Shown here: piece by piece, positions 34,249 to 43,608 of the stretch
How the letters are laid out: each line of letters opens with the position of its first letter
Position numbering within the stretch: position 1 is the first letter of the stretch
NCBI GenBank assembly: GCA_963696325.1
Contig: CAVOJV010000014.1
Span: 20,221-84,220, forward strand
Reading direction: 5' to 3'
Origin: CAVOJV01 sp963696325
GTDB lineage: Bacteria; Pseudomonadota; Gammaproteobacteria; Competibacterales; Competibacteraceae
DNA: 64,000 nucleotides
Program-made: the position numbers and the translations under genes
Notes under the pieces: generated by a model
Seen by the model: only the letters and a program-made list of their open reading frames with translations
Databases searched by the model: none
Told to the model about the DNA's origin: nothing

Positions 34249-36549
34249 TCACTCTGACCGCCGAATAGCCAATTTCTGAATCCGCGAGCGCAGCGTGCTG
34301 GGTTTCATTCCCAGCGCGGCGGCTGCGCCGGTGGGGCCTTCGATGATCCATTTACAGTCTTCCAGCGCTTTCAGAATTGAGCTGCGCTCTATCGCTTCCA
34401 GGGTGCTAGTCAGGTCGCCCGCTACCGCCTCCAGGGGGGTGTTTGGGCTGCTTGCCACGGTTGTCACCGGTTCGGTAGGGGTATCTTGCAAGCGCAAGTC
34501 CAACGCCTCGTCTACGTCCAACCATTCGCCGTGGGCCAGGATCACTGCCCGTTCGATCACGTTTTGCAGTTCACGGACATTGCCAGGCCAGCGGTAGCGC
34601 AACAGCCGCATTGGTGCATGAGGCGCCAGATCACGTACCGGACGACCAATCTTGTGGGCAAAGATATCAAGGAAATGGCGCGCCAGCAGCAGAATATCCT
34701 CGCCCCGTTCCCGCAATGGCGGCAACCGCACGGGGAACACATTGAATCGGTAGTACAAGTCCTCGCGAAAACTGCCTGCCCTCACCATTGCCGCCAGATC
34801 GCGATTCGTAGCGGCGATCACCCGCACATCGACCTTGATCGGGCGACCGCCACCCACTCGTTCAAACTCCCGTTCCTGCAGGACGCGCAGCAGCTTGGCC
34901 TGGGCGCTTGGGCTAAGTTCACCCACTTCGTCCAAAAACAAGGTACCGCCATCAGCTATTTCGAAACGCCCCTTGCGGGTCTGGATGGCTCCGGTAAAGG
35001 CGCCCTTTTCATGCCCAAATAATTCACTCTCCACCAGTTCGGAGGGCAGGGCGGCGCAGTTGAGCTGGACCAATAGCCGCTCGCGGCGTGGGCTGAGGTC
35101 ATGGATCGTCTGCGCGATGACCTCCTTGCCGGTACCGGTTTCACCGGTCAGCAGCACCGTGGTATCGGTATCGGCCACCTGTTCGATGTGGGTGAAAACC
35201 CGCCGCATGACCTCGGACTCGCCAATCACCCGCTTGTAGCGGCGTTGTGCGCGCACCGTCTCGTGCAGGGTGAGGTAATCCTCTTGCAAGCGACGCAGTT
35301 CGGCTTCCGCACGTTGGCGCTCGGTGAGATCCCGCAGGATCAGCGTATAGAGGCGTTGGGTACCCAGCGCCAGCGGCGAGAGCGTGACTTCCACCGGAAA
35401 TTCCTCACCATCGGTGCGGCAAGCCGCGAGACCTTCCGGGGCCCATAATTGCCCGCTGGTTACCGCGGCGGGGTTCACCGCCAGACAATAGCCGGTGAGC
35501 AGATGATTGAACCGTGCCGACAACAGATTCCCCAAGGGTTGGTTGAGCACGGTCACGGCCTGGGTCCGAAACATCCGTTCGGCGGCTGGATTGAAGAGTT
35601 GAATACGCTGCTCAGCGTCGATGGTGATGATGGCGTCCAGCACGCTGGCCATGATACCCGCTAACCGCGCTTCGCTGGCACGCAGCGCCTGTTCCGCCCG
35701 GTTGCGCTCCAATTCAGCCATGGCCCGGGCAGCAAAAATTTTTAACAGCGCCATGCCGCGAAATTCCCGCTCGAGGGGGCGATCATTTTCTACCGCCAAA
35801 TGCCCAAACTGGCCACCCGCTTCGGCGATCAACGGTACCCCGAAATAACTCTCGATTCCCATTTCACGTAGATAGGGATTATTGGGGAACATCTCGTAGA
35901 CCTTCTGGGTGTAGTACACGGTCTTGCCGCACGCTACCACTTCACAAGGGGTGCCGCTCAAGTCAAATTCGAAGTTATCCAGCCAGTCGTTATCCTGCCA
36001 GAAAGCCAGCGTACGCACGCGGTTGCGATCACCTCCTGTGAACTCGGCGACGAAGGCAATCCGCACCCCGAGCGCGCGCGCCAACTCCCGCACCAGGGCG
36101 CGAAAGAATACTTCCCCCGTGCCGGACGCGGTGCCCTCGACGATGGCTTGCAGCGCCTGATGCATGGCCTCGTTTGCTTCGCTGTCACGCAGCCTCAGCA
36201 GGAAGACGGGCTGGTCATTCGCCTGCACGGGCGAAGCCTGGATCTCAATATTCAACCGCTGTCCCAAGCGGGTAAATTTTAGCTTGATTACGTCAGTGCT
36301 TTGATTGGATAGCTGCTGAAAAAAATGGGTCATGGCCTCGGCCGGGCCATCCCAAAGAGAGCTAAACGGCTTGGTTAACAACGTTTCCCGGGGTAGGCTC
36401 AGTAATTCACTGACGGTCGAATTGACATCCAATACCCTATCCGTAACTGGATCGTAAAGCAGCAGGGCATCGCTGGTTTCGGCTAATACTGACGGCAGAC
36501 CGCAGTGCGGCCAGGTCAAGGACGGGAATGTAGGCGGTACAGTGTTCAC
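34249..36549 (-). CDS. Sigma-54-dependent transcriptional activator with PAS-GAF-PAS sensor
   Basis: A 766-residue cytoplasmic regulator. Residues about 20-125 are a PAS domain, 140-280 a GAF domain, 290-410 a second PAS, 440-670 the AAA+ ATPase and 715-760 a Fis-type helix-turn-helix. Walker A GETGTGKE is near 468, the sigma-54 contact loop GAFTGA near 519, Walker B GGTLFLDEVGEL near 540, and the C-terminus AAAALGMKPSTLRSRIQKL is the recognition helix. No sensor kinase is adjacent, so it probably senses a small ligand itself, as FhlA does. The target genes are unknown; no sigma-54 promoter was identified in the window. Confidence 0.9.
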   Translation of the reverse strand: MNTVPPTFPSLTWPHCGLPSVLAETSDALLLYDPVTDRVLDVNSTVSELLSLPRETLLTKPFSSLWDGPAEAMTHFFQQLSNQSTDVIKLKFTRLGQRLNIEIQASPVQANDQPVFLLRLRDSEANEAMHQALQAIVEGTASGTGEVFFRALVRELARALGVRIAFVAEFTGGDRNRVRTLAFWQDNDWLDNFEFDLSGTPCEVVACGKTVYYTQKVYEMFPNNPYLREMGIESYFGVPLIAEAGGQFGHLAVENDRPLEREFRGMALLKIFAARAMAELERNRAEQALRASEARLAGIMASVLDAIITIDAEQRIQLFNPAAERMFRTQAVTVLNQPLGNLLSARFNHLLTGYCLAVNPAAVTSGQLWAPEGLAACRTDGEEFPVEVTLSPLALGTQRLYTLILRDLTERQRAEAELRRLQEDYLTLHETVRAQRRYKRVIGESEVMRRVFTHIEQVADTDTTVLLTGETGTGKEVIAQTIHDLSPRRERLLVQLNCAALPSELVESELFGHEKGAFTGAIQTRKGRFEIADGGTLFLDEVGELSPSAQAKLLRVLQEREFERVGGGRPIKVDVRVIAATNRDLAAMVRAGSFREDLYYRFNVFPVRLPPLRERGEDILLLARHFLDIFAHKIGRPVRDLAPHAPMRLLRYRWPGNVRELQNVIERAVILAHGEWLDVDEALDLRLQDTPTEPVTTVASSPNTPLEAVAGDLTSTLEAIERSSILKALEDCKWIIEGPTGAAAALGMKPSTLRSRIQKLAIRRSE

Positions 36550-36731
36550 GTCGATTGTTTCATCTTAACTGCAGATATTAGCGCCAAGCCAATTGTTTTG
36601 ATGAGAAAACCTTAGTCGAGCCTGGGCTAATTCAACCATGGATCAGCGACAGGCTAACTACTATATAGTACCAAGTCTGTCTGTTAGCGCCACGGGCATT
36701 TGTCCAGCTTGACGGCGATTTCACCAAGAGC

Positions 36732-37373
36732 CTACATGTCGAAGCGTGCTCGATAGGCGTGAATAGCCGCCAGCGGTTGGGAGAAATTGGGCTTTTCTCG
36801 CAGATATTCCAACAGGTCGTTCAGACCGACGATACTAAGCACCGGAATGCTGTACAAGCGCTCCACTTCCTGAATCGCCGAGAGTTCACCCTGGCCGCGC
36901 TCTTGACGGTCCAGAGCGATGACTACCCCGGCGGGCTGTGCCTTGTAGGCGCGCAACAGAGCCACCGACTCGCCAATAGCGGTGCCGGCGGTGATCACAT
37001 CATCGATGATCAGTACGCGGCCTGAAAGCGCGCTACCGACGATATTACCACCCTCGCCATGGTCCTTGGCCTCTTTGCGATTGAAACATAGGGCAAGTCA
37101 CGATCATGATGTTCGGCGAGCGCGATGGCGACGGCCGAGACCAGCGGGATACCTTTGTAGGCGGGACCAAACAGCATGTCAAAACTGATGCCGGAAGCGA
37201 TGATCGCCTGAGCATAATAGCGTCCCAGCCGGGCCAGGGCGTGGCCAGTGTTGAACAGGCCGGCGTTGAAAAAATACGGACTGGTGCGACCCGATTTGAG
37301 AGTGAACTCGCCAAAGCGCAGCACACCCGCGATCAATGGCGAAGTCAAGAAATTCTCGTTGGTAATCTTGCAT
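36732..37373 (-). CDS. pyrE: Orotate phosphoribosyltransferase, frame broken twice
   Basis: The enzyme joins orotate to PRPP in pyrimidine synthesis. ATG 37373 opens MQDYQREFLDFAIDRG; removing one G near 37327 continues VLRFGEFTLKSGRTSPYFFN and FGPAYKGIPLVSAVAIAL; adding one T near 37088 gives YCFNRKEAKDHGEGGNIVG and the PRPP loop VLIIDDVITAGTA, then ALDRQERGQGELSAIQEVE to the stop at 36732. The restored 213 residues are the normal length with every motif present. A pyrE loss would cause uracil need, so both shifts are probably sequence errors. It diverges from xthA, the standard gammaproteobacterial neighbour. Confidence 0.85.
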
Positions 37374-37479
37374 GGGTTAATTGCCGAGCCGTCAGGTGAA
37401 AAGTGATAGCCGTCGTGCATACTGGCGGTCAAATATTTCGGTTACCAATGGATTCGCCTATCTGTCCGGGACAATCGGC

Positions 37480-38258
37480 ATGCGCATCATCTCCTTCAAC
37501 GTCAACGGTATCCGCTCCGCCGCCCGCAAAGGTCTGTTCAGTGGCTGTCCCGGCAGACTGCCGACGTGGTCTGCATCCAGGAAACCAAGGCTCAGGAACA
37601 CCAACTCGATCCCAAACCCTACTATACCAGATGGCTTTCACTGTCGTTACTTCGATGCCAAAAGAAAGGCTACAGCGGGGTAGCCATCTACACTCGCCGC
37701 GAAGCCTGACGCGATGATTAGGGGCTGGGTTGGCCGGATATGGATGCGGAGGGCCGTTATATCTAGAGCCCGCTTCGGAAACTTAAGCGTGGCTTCCCTA
37801 TACCTGCCATCGGGCTCTTCAGGTGCAGCGCGTCAGTCCTTCAAATTCGATTGTGCTCGCGCGTTCATGCGCTGGCGCCTCCAGGAACTGCGAGCAACGG
37901 GCCGCGAATTACATTATCTGCGGCGATTGGAATATCGCCCATAAGGAGATCGACTTGAAAAACTGGCAAGGCAATCAGAAGAATTCCGGGTTTCCTCCCC
38001 GAGGAGCGGGCCTGGATGGATGAGCTATTCGGCTCGGCGGGCTTCATGGACGCCTTCCGAGTGGTGAACGCGGAGCCTGAGCAATACACATGGTGGTCCA
38101 ACCGGGGCCAGGCCTGGGCCAGGAACGTGGGCTGGCGCATCGACTATCAGGTCATCACAGTGGGCCTGGCGGACCGGGTAAGGGCCGCCGCTATCTATAA
38201 GGAACAACGGTTTTCCGACCACGCTCCGCTCAGCATGGATTACGAGTATGTTTTTTGA
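37480..38258 (+). pseudogene. xthA: Exodeoxyribonuclease III remnant, many frame changes
   Basis: ATG 37480 begins MRIISFNVNGIRSAARKGLF, the diagnostic exonuclease III start. After that the frame changes at least five times; recognisable pieces are VVCIQETKAQ-like sequence near 37570, SLYLPSGSSG near 37800, CGDWNIAHKEIDLKNWQGNQ near 37930 and, in one frame from 38016, MDELFGSAGFMDAFR, YTWWSNRGQAWARNVGWRID and FSDHAPLSMDY. The catalytic GDWN and SDHAP motifs survive, but the density of defects (including a TAG near 37764) is higher than in other frameshifted genes. The downstream ampG start overlaps the stop (TTGA). Confidence 0.75.
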
Positions 38259-39538
38259 GCGCCCGCAGCACTCTTTGTGGGAAAGTGCTGCGGATTGTTT
38301 GCAGCGGTCGTATGCTGGTCGCCTTGCTCATGGGTTTTTCCTCCGGATTGCCGTTGCTGTTGACGGGCTCGGTATTACAAGCCTGGATGACCCAAGAGGG
38401 TGTGGATCTCGGCACCATCGGCCTGGTCGCGCTGGTGGGGTTGCCGTATACGTTGAAGTTCGTGTGGGCGCCCCTGTTGGACCGGTTTACCCTAGTCGCC
38501 CGGCTGGGCCGGCGGCGCGGCTGGTTGCTGCTCAGCCAAGTGTTGCTGATGCTGGCTATCGCCGGCATCAGCCTCACCCATCCTGCCCAGAGCCCACCGG
38601 GTGTTGCCTTCGCAGCCCTTCTGGTCACGTTCTTCTCCGCGTCCCAGGATATCGTCATCGACGCCTACCGCCGCGAATCCCTGGCCGATGAGGAGCAGGG
38701 GCTGGGGGCCTCGCTCGCCGTTAACGGCTACCGGGTCGGGATGCTGCTGGCTTCCGGCGGCGGTTTGATTCTAGCAGATCATATCCCGTTTCCGGCGGTC
38801 TACCTGCTGATGGCTGCGACTATGCTGGTCGGTATACTCACTACCCTGTTTTGCCGGGAGCCGGCGGTGATGGCGGGCACACCCAAGACCTTGTATGAAG
38901 CCATTGTACAGCCATTCCTCGAATATTTTTCCCGCCAGGACGCGGTGTTGATCCTGCTGTTTATCATGCTCTACAAGCTTGGCGATATTTTGGCAAGCAA
39001 TATGACCACACCCTTTTTTCTGGATCTCGGCTTCAGCAAAACCGAAATTGGCACGGTGGTGAAACTGTTTGGTTTCTGGGCAATAGTCAGCGGTGGTTTG
39101 CTGGGCGGCGTGCTCATGCTCAGATTAGGCATTTACCGCTCGCTGTGGTTGTTTGGCATCCTGCAGGCGGTCTCTATCAGCAGTCTGGCGGTGCTGGCCG
39201 AGCTCGGCCATAACGTGGTTGGGTTGGCGACGGTTGTCATCTTCGAGAACCTCTCCTTCGGGATGGGAACGTCCGCCTATGTGGCCTTCATGGCCAGCCT
39301 CACTAACAAGCGTTTCACCGCCACCCAGTATGCGCTGCTGTCCAGCTTAATGGGCATACCACGGGTCATCGCCGCCGCGCCTACCGGTTATCTGGCGACC
39401 TATCTGGGCTGGGAGGGATTTTTCTTGTTGTGCACCTTGATTGCGCTTCCCGGCCTTTGGCTGTTGACGCGGTTTAAGGTGTGGATGGTGCAGGAGAGCG
39501 AAGCGCCGAGTCCGTCGTTAAGTGGGGCGACAAAATAA
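38255..39538 (+). CDS. ampG: AmpG-like muropeptide MFS permease
   Basis: A 427-residue inner-membrane transporter with 12-14 hydrophobic segments. The AmpG hallmarks are LLMGFSSGLPLLLTGSVLQA near residue 28, QDIVIDAYRRESL and GASLAVNGYRVGMLLASGGG. It imports anhydro-muropeptides for cell-wall recycling. TTG 38255 overlaps the xthA stop; ATG at 38312 is a possible shorter start but would remove the first residues before helix 1. No defects are seen. Confidence 0.85.
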   Translation: MSARSTLCGKVLRIVCSGRMLVALLMGFSSGLPLLLTGSVLQAWMTQEGVDLGTIGLVALVGLPYTLKFVWAPLLDRFTLVARLGRRRGWLLLSQVLLMLAIAGISLTHPAQSPPGVAFAALLVTFFSASQDIVIDAYRRESLADEEQGLGASLAVNGYRVGMLLASGGGLILADHIPFPAVYLLMAATMLVGILTTLFCREPAVMAGTPKTLYEAIVQPFLEYFSRQDAVLILLFIMLYKLGDILASNMTTPFFLDLGFSKTEIGTVVKLFGFWAIVSGGLLGGVLMLRLGIYRSLWLFGILQAVSISSLAVLAELGHNVVGLATVVIFENLSFGMGTSAYVAFMASLTNKRFTATQYALLSSLMGIPRVIAAAPTGYLATYLGWEGFFLLCTLIALPGLWLLTRFKVWMVQESEAPSPSLSGATK

Positions 39539-39615
39539 TATTTCAATTTCAACCGGAATTGTTTACTTTTCTAAGTTATGGTTAAGTCATAATCAATTTC
39601 AGAAGGGCAAAACTC

Positions 39616-40785
39616 ATGGATGCCGCTAAAGCAACTCGTTACGTTTATGATCTGGTCGAGCTCCTTTTGAAGAAAAACGGGTCCGATATCTTCATTACCG
39701 CAGGCAGCCCCCCGGCAATCAAGATAGACGATCAGATCCTCCGGGTCGGCGAGACTAAACTTACGCCGCTTCAAACGGCCGTGTTGGTACGCTCGATTAT
39801 GAGAGATCAGCAGTTGAAGACGTTTGAATCCCACCAGGAAGTCAATTTTGCGCTCAACTATCCCGACATCGCCCGCTTTCGCGTTAGCGCCTTCCATCAG
39901 CGCGGCAGTTCAAGCATGGTGCTGCGCCTGATCAAATCGGTAATCCCGACGATTGAGGACCTGAACCTGCCGCCCATACTGAATGAAATCGCCATGGCCA
40001 AGCGGGGGCTGGTTATCTTTTTGGGCGGCACGGGATGCGGCAAATCCACCTCGCTGGCCTCTATGGTGGATTACCGCAACAACAACGCCAATGAGCATAT
40101 CATTACGATTGAAGAACCCATTGAGTTTCTGCACCGCCATAAGAAATGCCTGGTCAATCAGCGCGAGATCGGCATGGATTCGGAGTCTTACTCGATTGCC
40201 CTCAAGAACGCCTTGCGGCAGGCCCCCAATGTGATTCTTATCGGGGAGATCCGTGACCGTGAAACTATGGAAAATGCCCTTTCGTTTGTGGAAACAGGGC
40301 ATCTTTGCCTATCCACCCTCCATGCTACCAATTCTGATCAGGCTTTTAATCGCGTCCTCAACTTTTTTCCCGAGGAACGGCGGACTCAGGTGCTCATGGA
40401 TCTGTCCTTCAATATGAAGGCTTTCATCTCTCAGCGCTTGATCAAGCGAGCCGATGGCCAGGGCATGGTTCCAGCGGTGGAAATATTATTGAATACGCCC
40501 TTGATGGCGGACTTGATCCGTGAGGGCAAGCTGCATGAGATCAAGCCGCTGATGACCAGATCTGGCGAGCAGGGTATCCGAACGTTTGACCAAGCTCTGT
40601 TTGAACTGTATGAGACGGGTCTGATCAGCTACGAATCCACATTGCGCTACGCGGATTCCCGTAACAATGTGCGCCTGAAAATCAAGCTGGAAAGCAAGCG
40701 CCCACCGCCCAAGGAGGTGGATGATGAGGATCTTAAGGCGAATAACCCCAAATCAGGTCGCCCGACGCGCAGCGTGTTCAATTAA
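39616..40785 (+). CDS. pilU: Type IV pilus retraction ATPase PilU
   Basis: A 389-residue hexameric secretion ATPase. KNGSDIFITAGSPPAIKIDD is the PilT/PilU N-terminal domain, FLGGTGCGKSTSLASMVDYR the Walker A, IITIEEPIEFLH the Asp box, VILIGEIRDRETMENAL the Walker B and ETGHLCLSTLHATNS the His box. Length, the C-terminal tail PPKEVDDEDLK and the context of no adjacent pilT favour PilU, the accessory retraction motor for twitching. The start ATG follows AGAAGGG. It is preceded by a 77-base AT-rich region with a probable promoter. Confidence 0.85.
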   Translation: MDAAKATRYVYDLVELLLKKNGSDIFITAGSPPAIKIDDQILRVGETKLTPLQTAVLVRSIMRDQQLKTFESHQEVNFALNYPDIARFRVSAFHQRGSSSMVLRLIKSVIPTIEDLNLPPILNEIAMAKRGLVIFLGGTGCGKSTSLASMVDYRNNNANEHIITIEEPIEFLHRHKKCLVNQREIGMDSESYSIALKNALRQAPNVILIGEIRDRETMENALSFVETGHLCLSTLHATNSDQAFNRVLNFFPEERRTQVLMDLSFNMKAFISQRLIKRADGQGMVPAVEILLNTPLMADLIREGKLHEIKPLMTRSGEQGIRTFDQALFELYETGLISYESTLRYADSRNNVRLKIKLESKRPPPKEVDDEDLKANNPKSGRPTRSVFN

Positions 40786-40996
40786 GCTCGGGCGGTTGCG
40801 AGCACCGCGGGAGAGGACGGCCAGCTGGTAATCTCAATGTGCGGGCGTTTGTTGTGCCCGCCCGTGGCCTATACGATATATCCTTGCCTGCGCGAACCCA
40901 AGCCGCGTTTCGACAGCTAAGGGGCAGCGGCATCGCGTTAGCCCCGCGATGAAAACCTGGCCATTGCATAGCACCAAACCAGAAGTACTCGCCAGG

Positions 40997-41596
40997 CTAC
41001 AGCACGGTCACCCCTTCGGCCTCCAACATCCTGGTCAGCCGGATGAGGGGTAGGCCGATCAGACTGCTGGGGTCGTCGCCCTCCAGACGTTCGAGCAGGG
41101 CGATGCCAAGACCCTCGGATTTGAAACTGCCGGCGCACTGGTATGGTTGTTCCAGACGCAGATAGTTGTCGATTTGCGCGGCTGTAAGGGCGCGGAAAAT
41201 CACCCGGAAAGGCGTCACTTCTACCTGAGTTCGACCGCCGTCGCTGTTGATCAGACACAGGCCCGTATAGAAGGTGACCGTTTTGGCGGAGACACGGGAT
41301 AATTGCGCCGCTGCCCGTTCGTGGCTACCCGGTTTGCCAAGTACATCGCTACCCACCACGGCGACCTGATCCGAGCCAATCACCAGAGTGCCAGGTTCAT
41401 GCCGCGCGATGGAGCGGGCCTTGAGTTCGGCAAGCCGGGCGGCCAGTTGCTGGGGAGCTTCGCCGAGCAGGGGTGTTTCATCGGCAGCGGGCGCTCGCAC
41501 CTCAAAGGGCAGTCCCAGACGCGCCAGCAGTTCGCGGCGGGCCGGGGAGGTGGAGGCCAGGATCAGGCGGCGTCCATTCGGCAGCGGCGGTGTCAT
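40997..41596 (-). CDS. Maf-family nucleotide pyrophosphatase (YceF subgroup)
   Basis: A 199-residue Maf protein that hydrolyses non-canonical nucleotides such as 7-methyl-GTP. LILASTSPARRELLARLGLP is the family start, VIGSDQVAVV carries the catalytic aspartate, GKPGSHERAAAQL and YQCAGSFKSEGLGIALLERL follow. The open frame goes to 41692; ATG 41596 (MTPPLPNGRR) gives the normal length. It diverges from yceD, the common arrangement at the start of the fab cluster. Confidence 0.85.
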   Translation of the reverse strand: MTPPLPNGRRLILASTSPARRELLARLGLPFEVRAPAADETPLLGEAPQQLAARLAELKARSIARHEPGTLVIGSDQVAVVGSDVLGKPGSHERAAAQLSRVSAKTVTFYTGLCLINSDGGRTQVEVTPFRVIFRALTAAQIDNYLRLEQPYQCAGSFKSEGLGIALLERLEGDDPSSLIGLPLIRLTRMLEAEGVTVL

Positions 41597-41746
41597 GGCA
41601 GTGGCGAGTTCCGAAGAATAATCCCGCTGCATGGTAGTTGGCGCCTCGGCAGGTTGCAAGGCGGGTATTGCCAAAGCGGATGAATAAATCAAATTTATTA
41701 AGAAATTTTGACAGGTTGGCGAGGCGCATATATTATTGCGGCCCTT

Positions 41747-42277
41747 ATGCAGATTTGCCCTCCAGACAAAGTCGATTTATGGAAACTAGCCGCTGCCGGC
41801 GATCGCCTGCGGGGTGAGATACCTCTGCAACGCATGCCGCGCTTGCTGTCCTTGCTCAGTGCCGGCGCCGGAGAGGTAACGGTTGCCCTGCACGCTGGTG
41901 TCGATGAAAGCAATACACGCTTCATCGCCGGCCATTTGGAAACCACTGTTGAGGTGGTCTGCCAACGCTGTATGAGTCCTCTGCGATTGCCGCTGGTGGT
42001 GGATTTTCGATTGGGGCTGATACGGACGGAGAGCCAGGCCGTGGGGCTGTCCACGGAGTATGAGCCCTTGTTGGCCCCAGAGGGTGGTACCGCCATGTCG
42101 GAGTGGGTCGAAGATGAACTCATCCTGGCGTTGCCCCTGGCGCCGCTACATGATGATGTGCGGGAGTGCGAAACCCATGGTTTCACGCTGCCGGGCGCAT
42201 ACCAGGCGCTGCCAGCGAAGCAAGCTAATCCCTTCGCGGCGCTCTCCGTATTGGTGAACAAGCAACCCGAGGATTGA
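41747..42277 (+). CDS. yceD: YceD/DUF177 protein, 23S rRNA accumulation factor
   Basis: A 176-residue protein with the DUF177 features: LEATVEVVCQRCMSPL-type zinc-like motif (here TTVEVVCQRCMSPLRLPLVV) and an acidic C-terminal half (WVEDELILALPLAPLH, CETHG). ATG 41747 (MQICPPDKVD) is chosen; 13 upstream codons are open but no ribosome site precedes 41708. It is followed by rpmF after 3 bases, as in E. coli, where YceD takes part in 23S rRNA metabolism. Confidence 0.85.
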   Translation: MQICPPDKVDLWKLAAAGDRLRGEIPLQRMPRLLSLLSAGAGEVTVALHAGVDESNTRFIAGHLETTVEVVCQRCMSPLRLPLVVDFRLGLIRTESQAVGLSTEYEPLLAPEGGTAMSEWVEDELILALPLAPLHDDVRECETHGFTLPGAYQALPAKQANPFAALSVLVNKQPED

Positions 42278-42280
42278 TTC

Positions 42281-42463
42281 ATGGCTGTACAAAAGAGCCG
42301 CAAAACTCCCTCCAAGCGCGGCATGCGTCGCGCCCATGATGCGCTGACAAGGCCAGCGCTGTCGGTCGACCGGGTGTCCGGTGAGACGCACCTGCGGCAT
42401 CATATCGGCCCCGACGGTTATTATCGTGGGCGTAAGGTAATCGCCTCCCAAGAAGAAAAGTAA
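42281..42463 (+). CDS. rpmF: 50S ribosomal protein L32
   Basis: A 60-residue basic protein, MAVQKSRKTPSKRGMRRAHD at the N-terminus and HIGPDGYYRGRKV at the C-terminus, diagnostic of gammaproteobacterial L32 without zinc cysteines. It lies 3 bases after yceD and 116 bases before plsX. Confidence 0.95.
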   Translation: MAVQKSRKTPSKRGMRRAHDALTRPALSVDRVSGETHLRHHIGPDGYYRGRKVIASQEEK

Positions 42464-42579
42464 CGTAAGTCCGGGAGGGGCGGTGGCAATTGCCCGGCGG
42501 GTTATCCCGTTACCCTATGGCGCCCCTTTGCGAGTTCCGCGTTTAAACTGCTGCTACTGTCCCCCGTTTCGCTAACCTT

Positions 42580-43608
42580 ATGATGCGGCCGTTGACCATC
42601 GCCCTTGATGGGATGGGTGGAGATATCGGCCCCGATGTGGCCGTTTCCGCCGCCCTCAATATTCTGGAATCCAGAAGTGATCTAAGATTGATTCTGGTGG
42701 GTCAGGAAGATGTTTTGTCGGCCAAGCTGGTTGCGCTCAAAGCGTTGGGCCGGCCAGGTCTTGTCGTTCGCCATGCCTCGCAGACGGTTGGCATGGATGA
42801 ACTACCTTCGCAGGCCCTGCGCTTCAAAAAAGACTCGTCCATGCGTGTGGCCATCAATCTGGTCAAACAAGGTGAGGCCGACGCCTGCGTGAGTGCGGGC
42901 AACACGGGAGCGCTCATGGCCACTGCCCGCTTTGTGCTCAAGACACTGCCGGGCATAGACCGGCCGGCTATCTGCACCACAATTCCCTCGCTGCGCGGGC
43001 ACACCCACTTTCTGGATCTGGGTGCCAATGTGGACAGCAAGGCAAACCACCTGTTGCAGTTTGCCGCCATGGGCTCGGTGCTGGCCTCCGCCGTCGACGG
43101 CATCGACCGGCCGCGGGTGGGTTTGCTGAACATCGGCGCGGAGGAGATCAAAGGCAACGAGCAGGTAAAGAATGCCGCTGCCTTGCTCATCGCTAGCGAT
43201 CTTAATTACATTGGCTTCGTGGAAGGGGATGGTATTTTCCTGGAGGATGTGGATGTGGTCGTGTGCGATGGTTTCGTGGGCAATGTGGCCTTAAAATGCA
43301 TGGAAGGTGTGGCCAAGTTGGTCCGCCATTTTATGACGCTGGAATTCAAGCGAAACCCATTCACCGCGCTGGCGGGTTTGCTGGCATCGCCGGTGCTCCG
43401 TTCCTTCAGCCGGAAGATCGATCCGCGTCGCTACAACGGCGCGAGCCTGCTAGGGTTACAGGGCATCGTGATCAAGAGTCATGGTAGCGCTGATGCGCTG
43501 GCTTTCGCCAACGCCATCAAGATTGCGGCGCTCGAGGTAGAGAAAGCCGTGCCTCAGCACATCAACCGGTATCTGTCCGCCCTGCACGCGGAAGGACAAG
43601 CGCTTTGA
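42580..43608 (+). CDS. plsX: Phosphate acyltransferase PlsX
   Basis: A 342-residue peripheral membrane enzyme that makes acyl-phosphate from acyl-ACP for phospholipid synthesis. TIALDGMGGDIGPDVAVSAA is the family start; VSAGNTGALMATARFVL and LNIGAEEIKGNEQVKNAA are conserved. Either ATG 42580 or 42583 may be used; no strong ribosome site is visible. The stop overlaps the TTG start of fabH (TTGA), so translation is probably coupled. Confidence 0.9.
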   Translation: MMRPLTIALDGMGGDIGPDVAVSAALNILESRSDLRLILVGQEDVLSAKLVALKALGRPGLVVRHASQTVGMDELPSQALRFKKDSSMRVAINLVKQGEADACVSAGNTGALMATARFVLKTLPGIDRPAICTTIPSLRGHTHFLDLGANVDSKANHLLQFAAMGSVLASAVDGIDRPRVGLLNIGAEEIKGNEQVKNAAALLIASDLNYIGFVEGDGIFLEDVDVVVCDGFVGNVALKCMEGVAKLVRHFMTLEFKRNPFTALAGLLASPVLRSFSRKIDPRRYNGASLLGLQGIVIKSHGSADALAFANAIKIAALEVEKAVPQHINRYLSALHAEGQAL

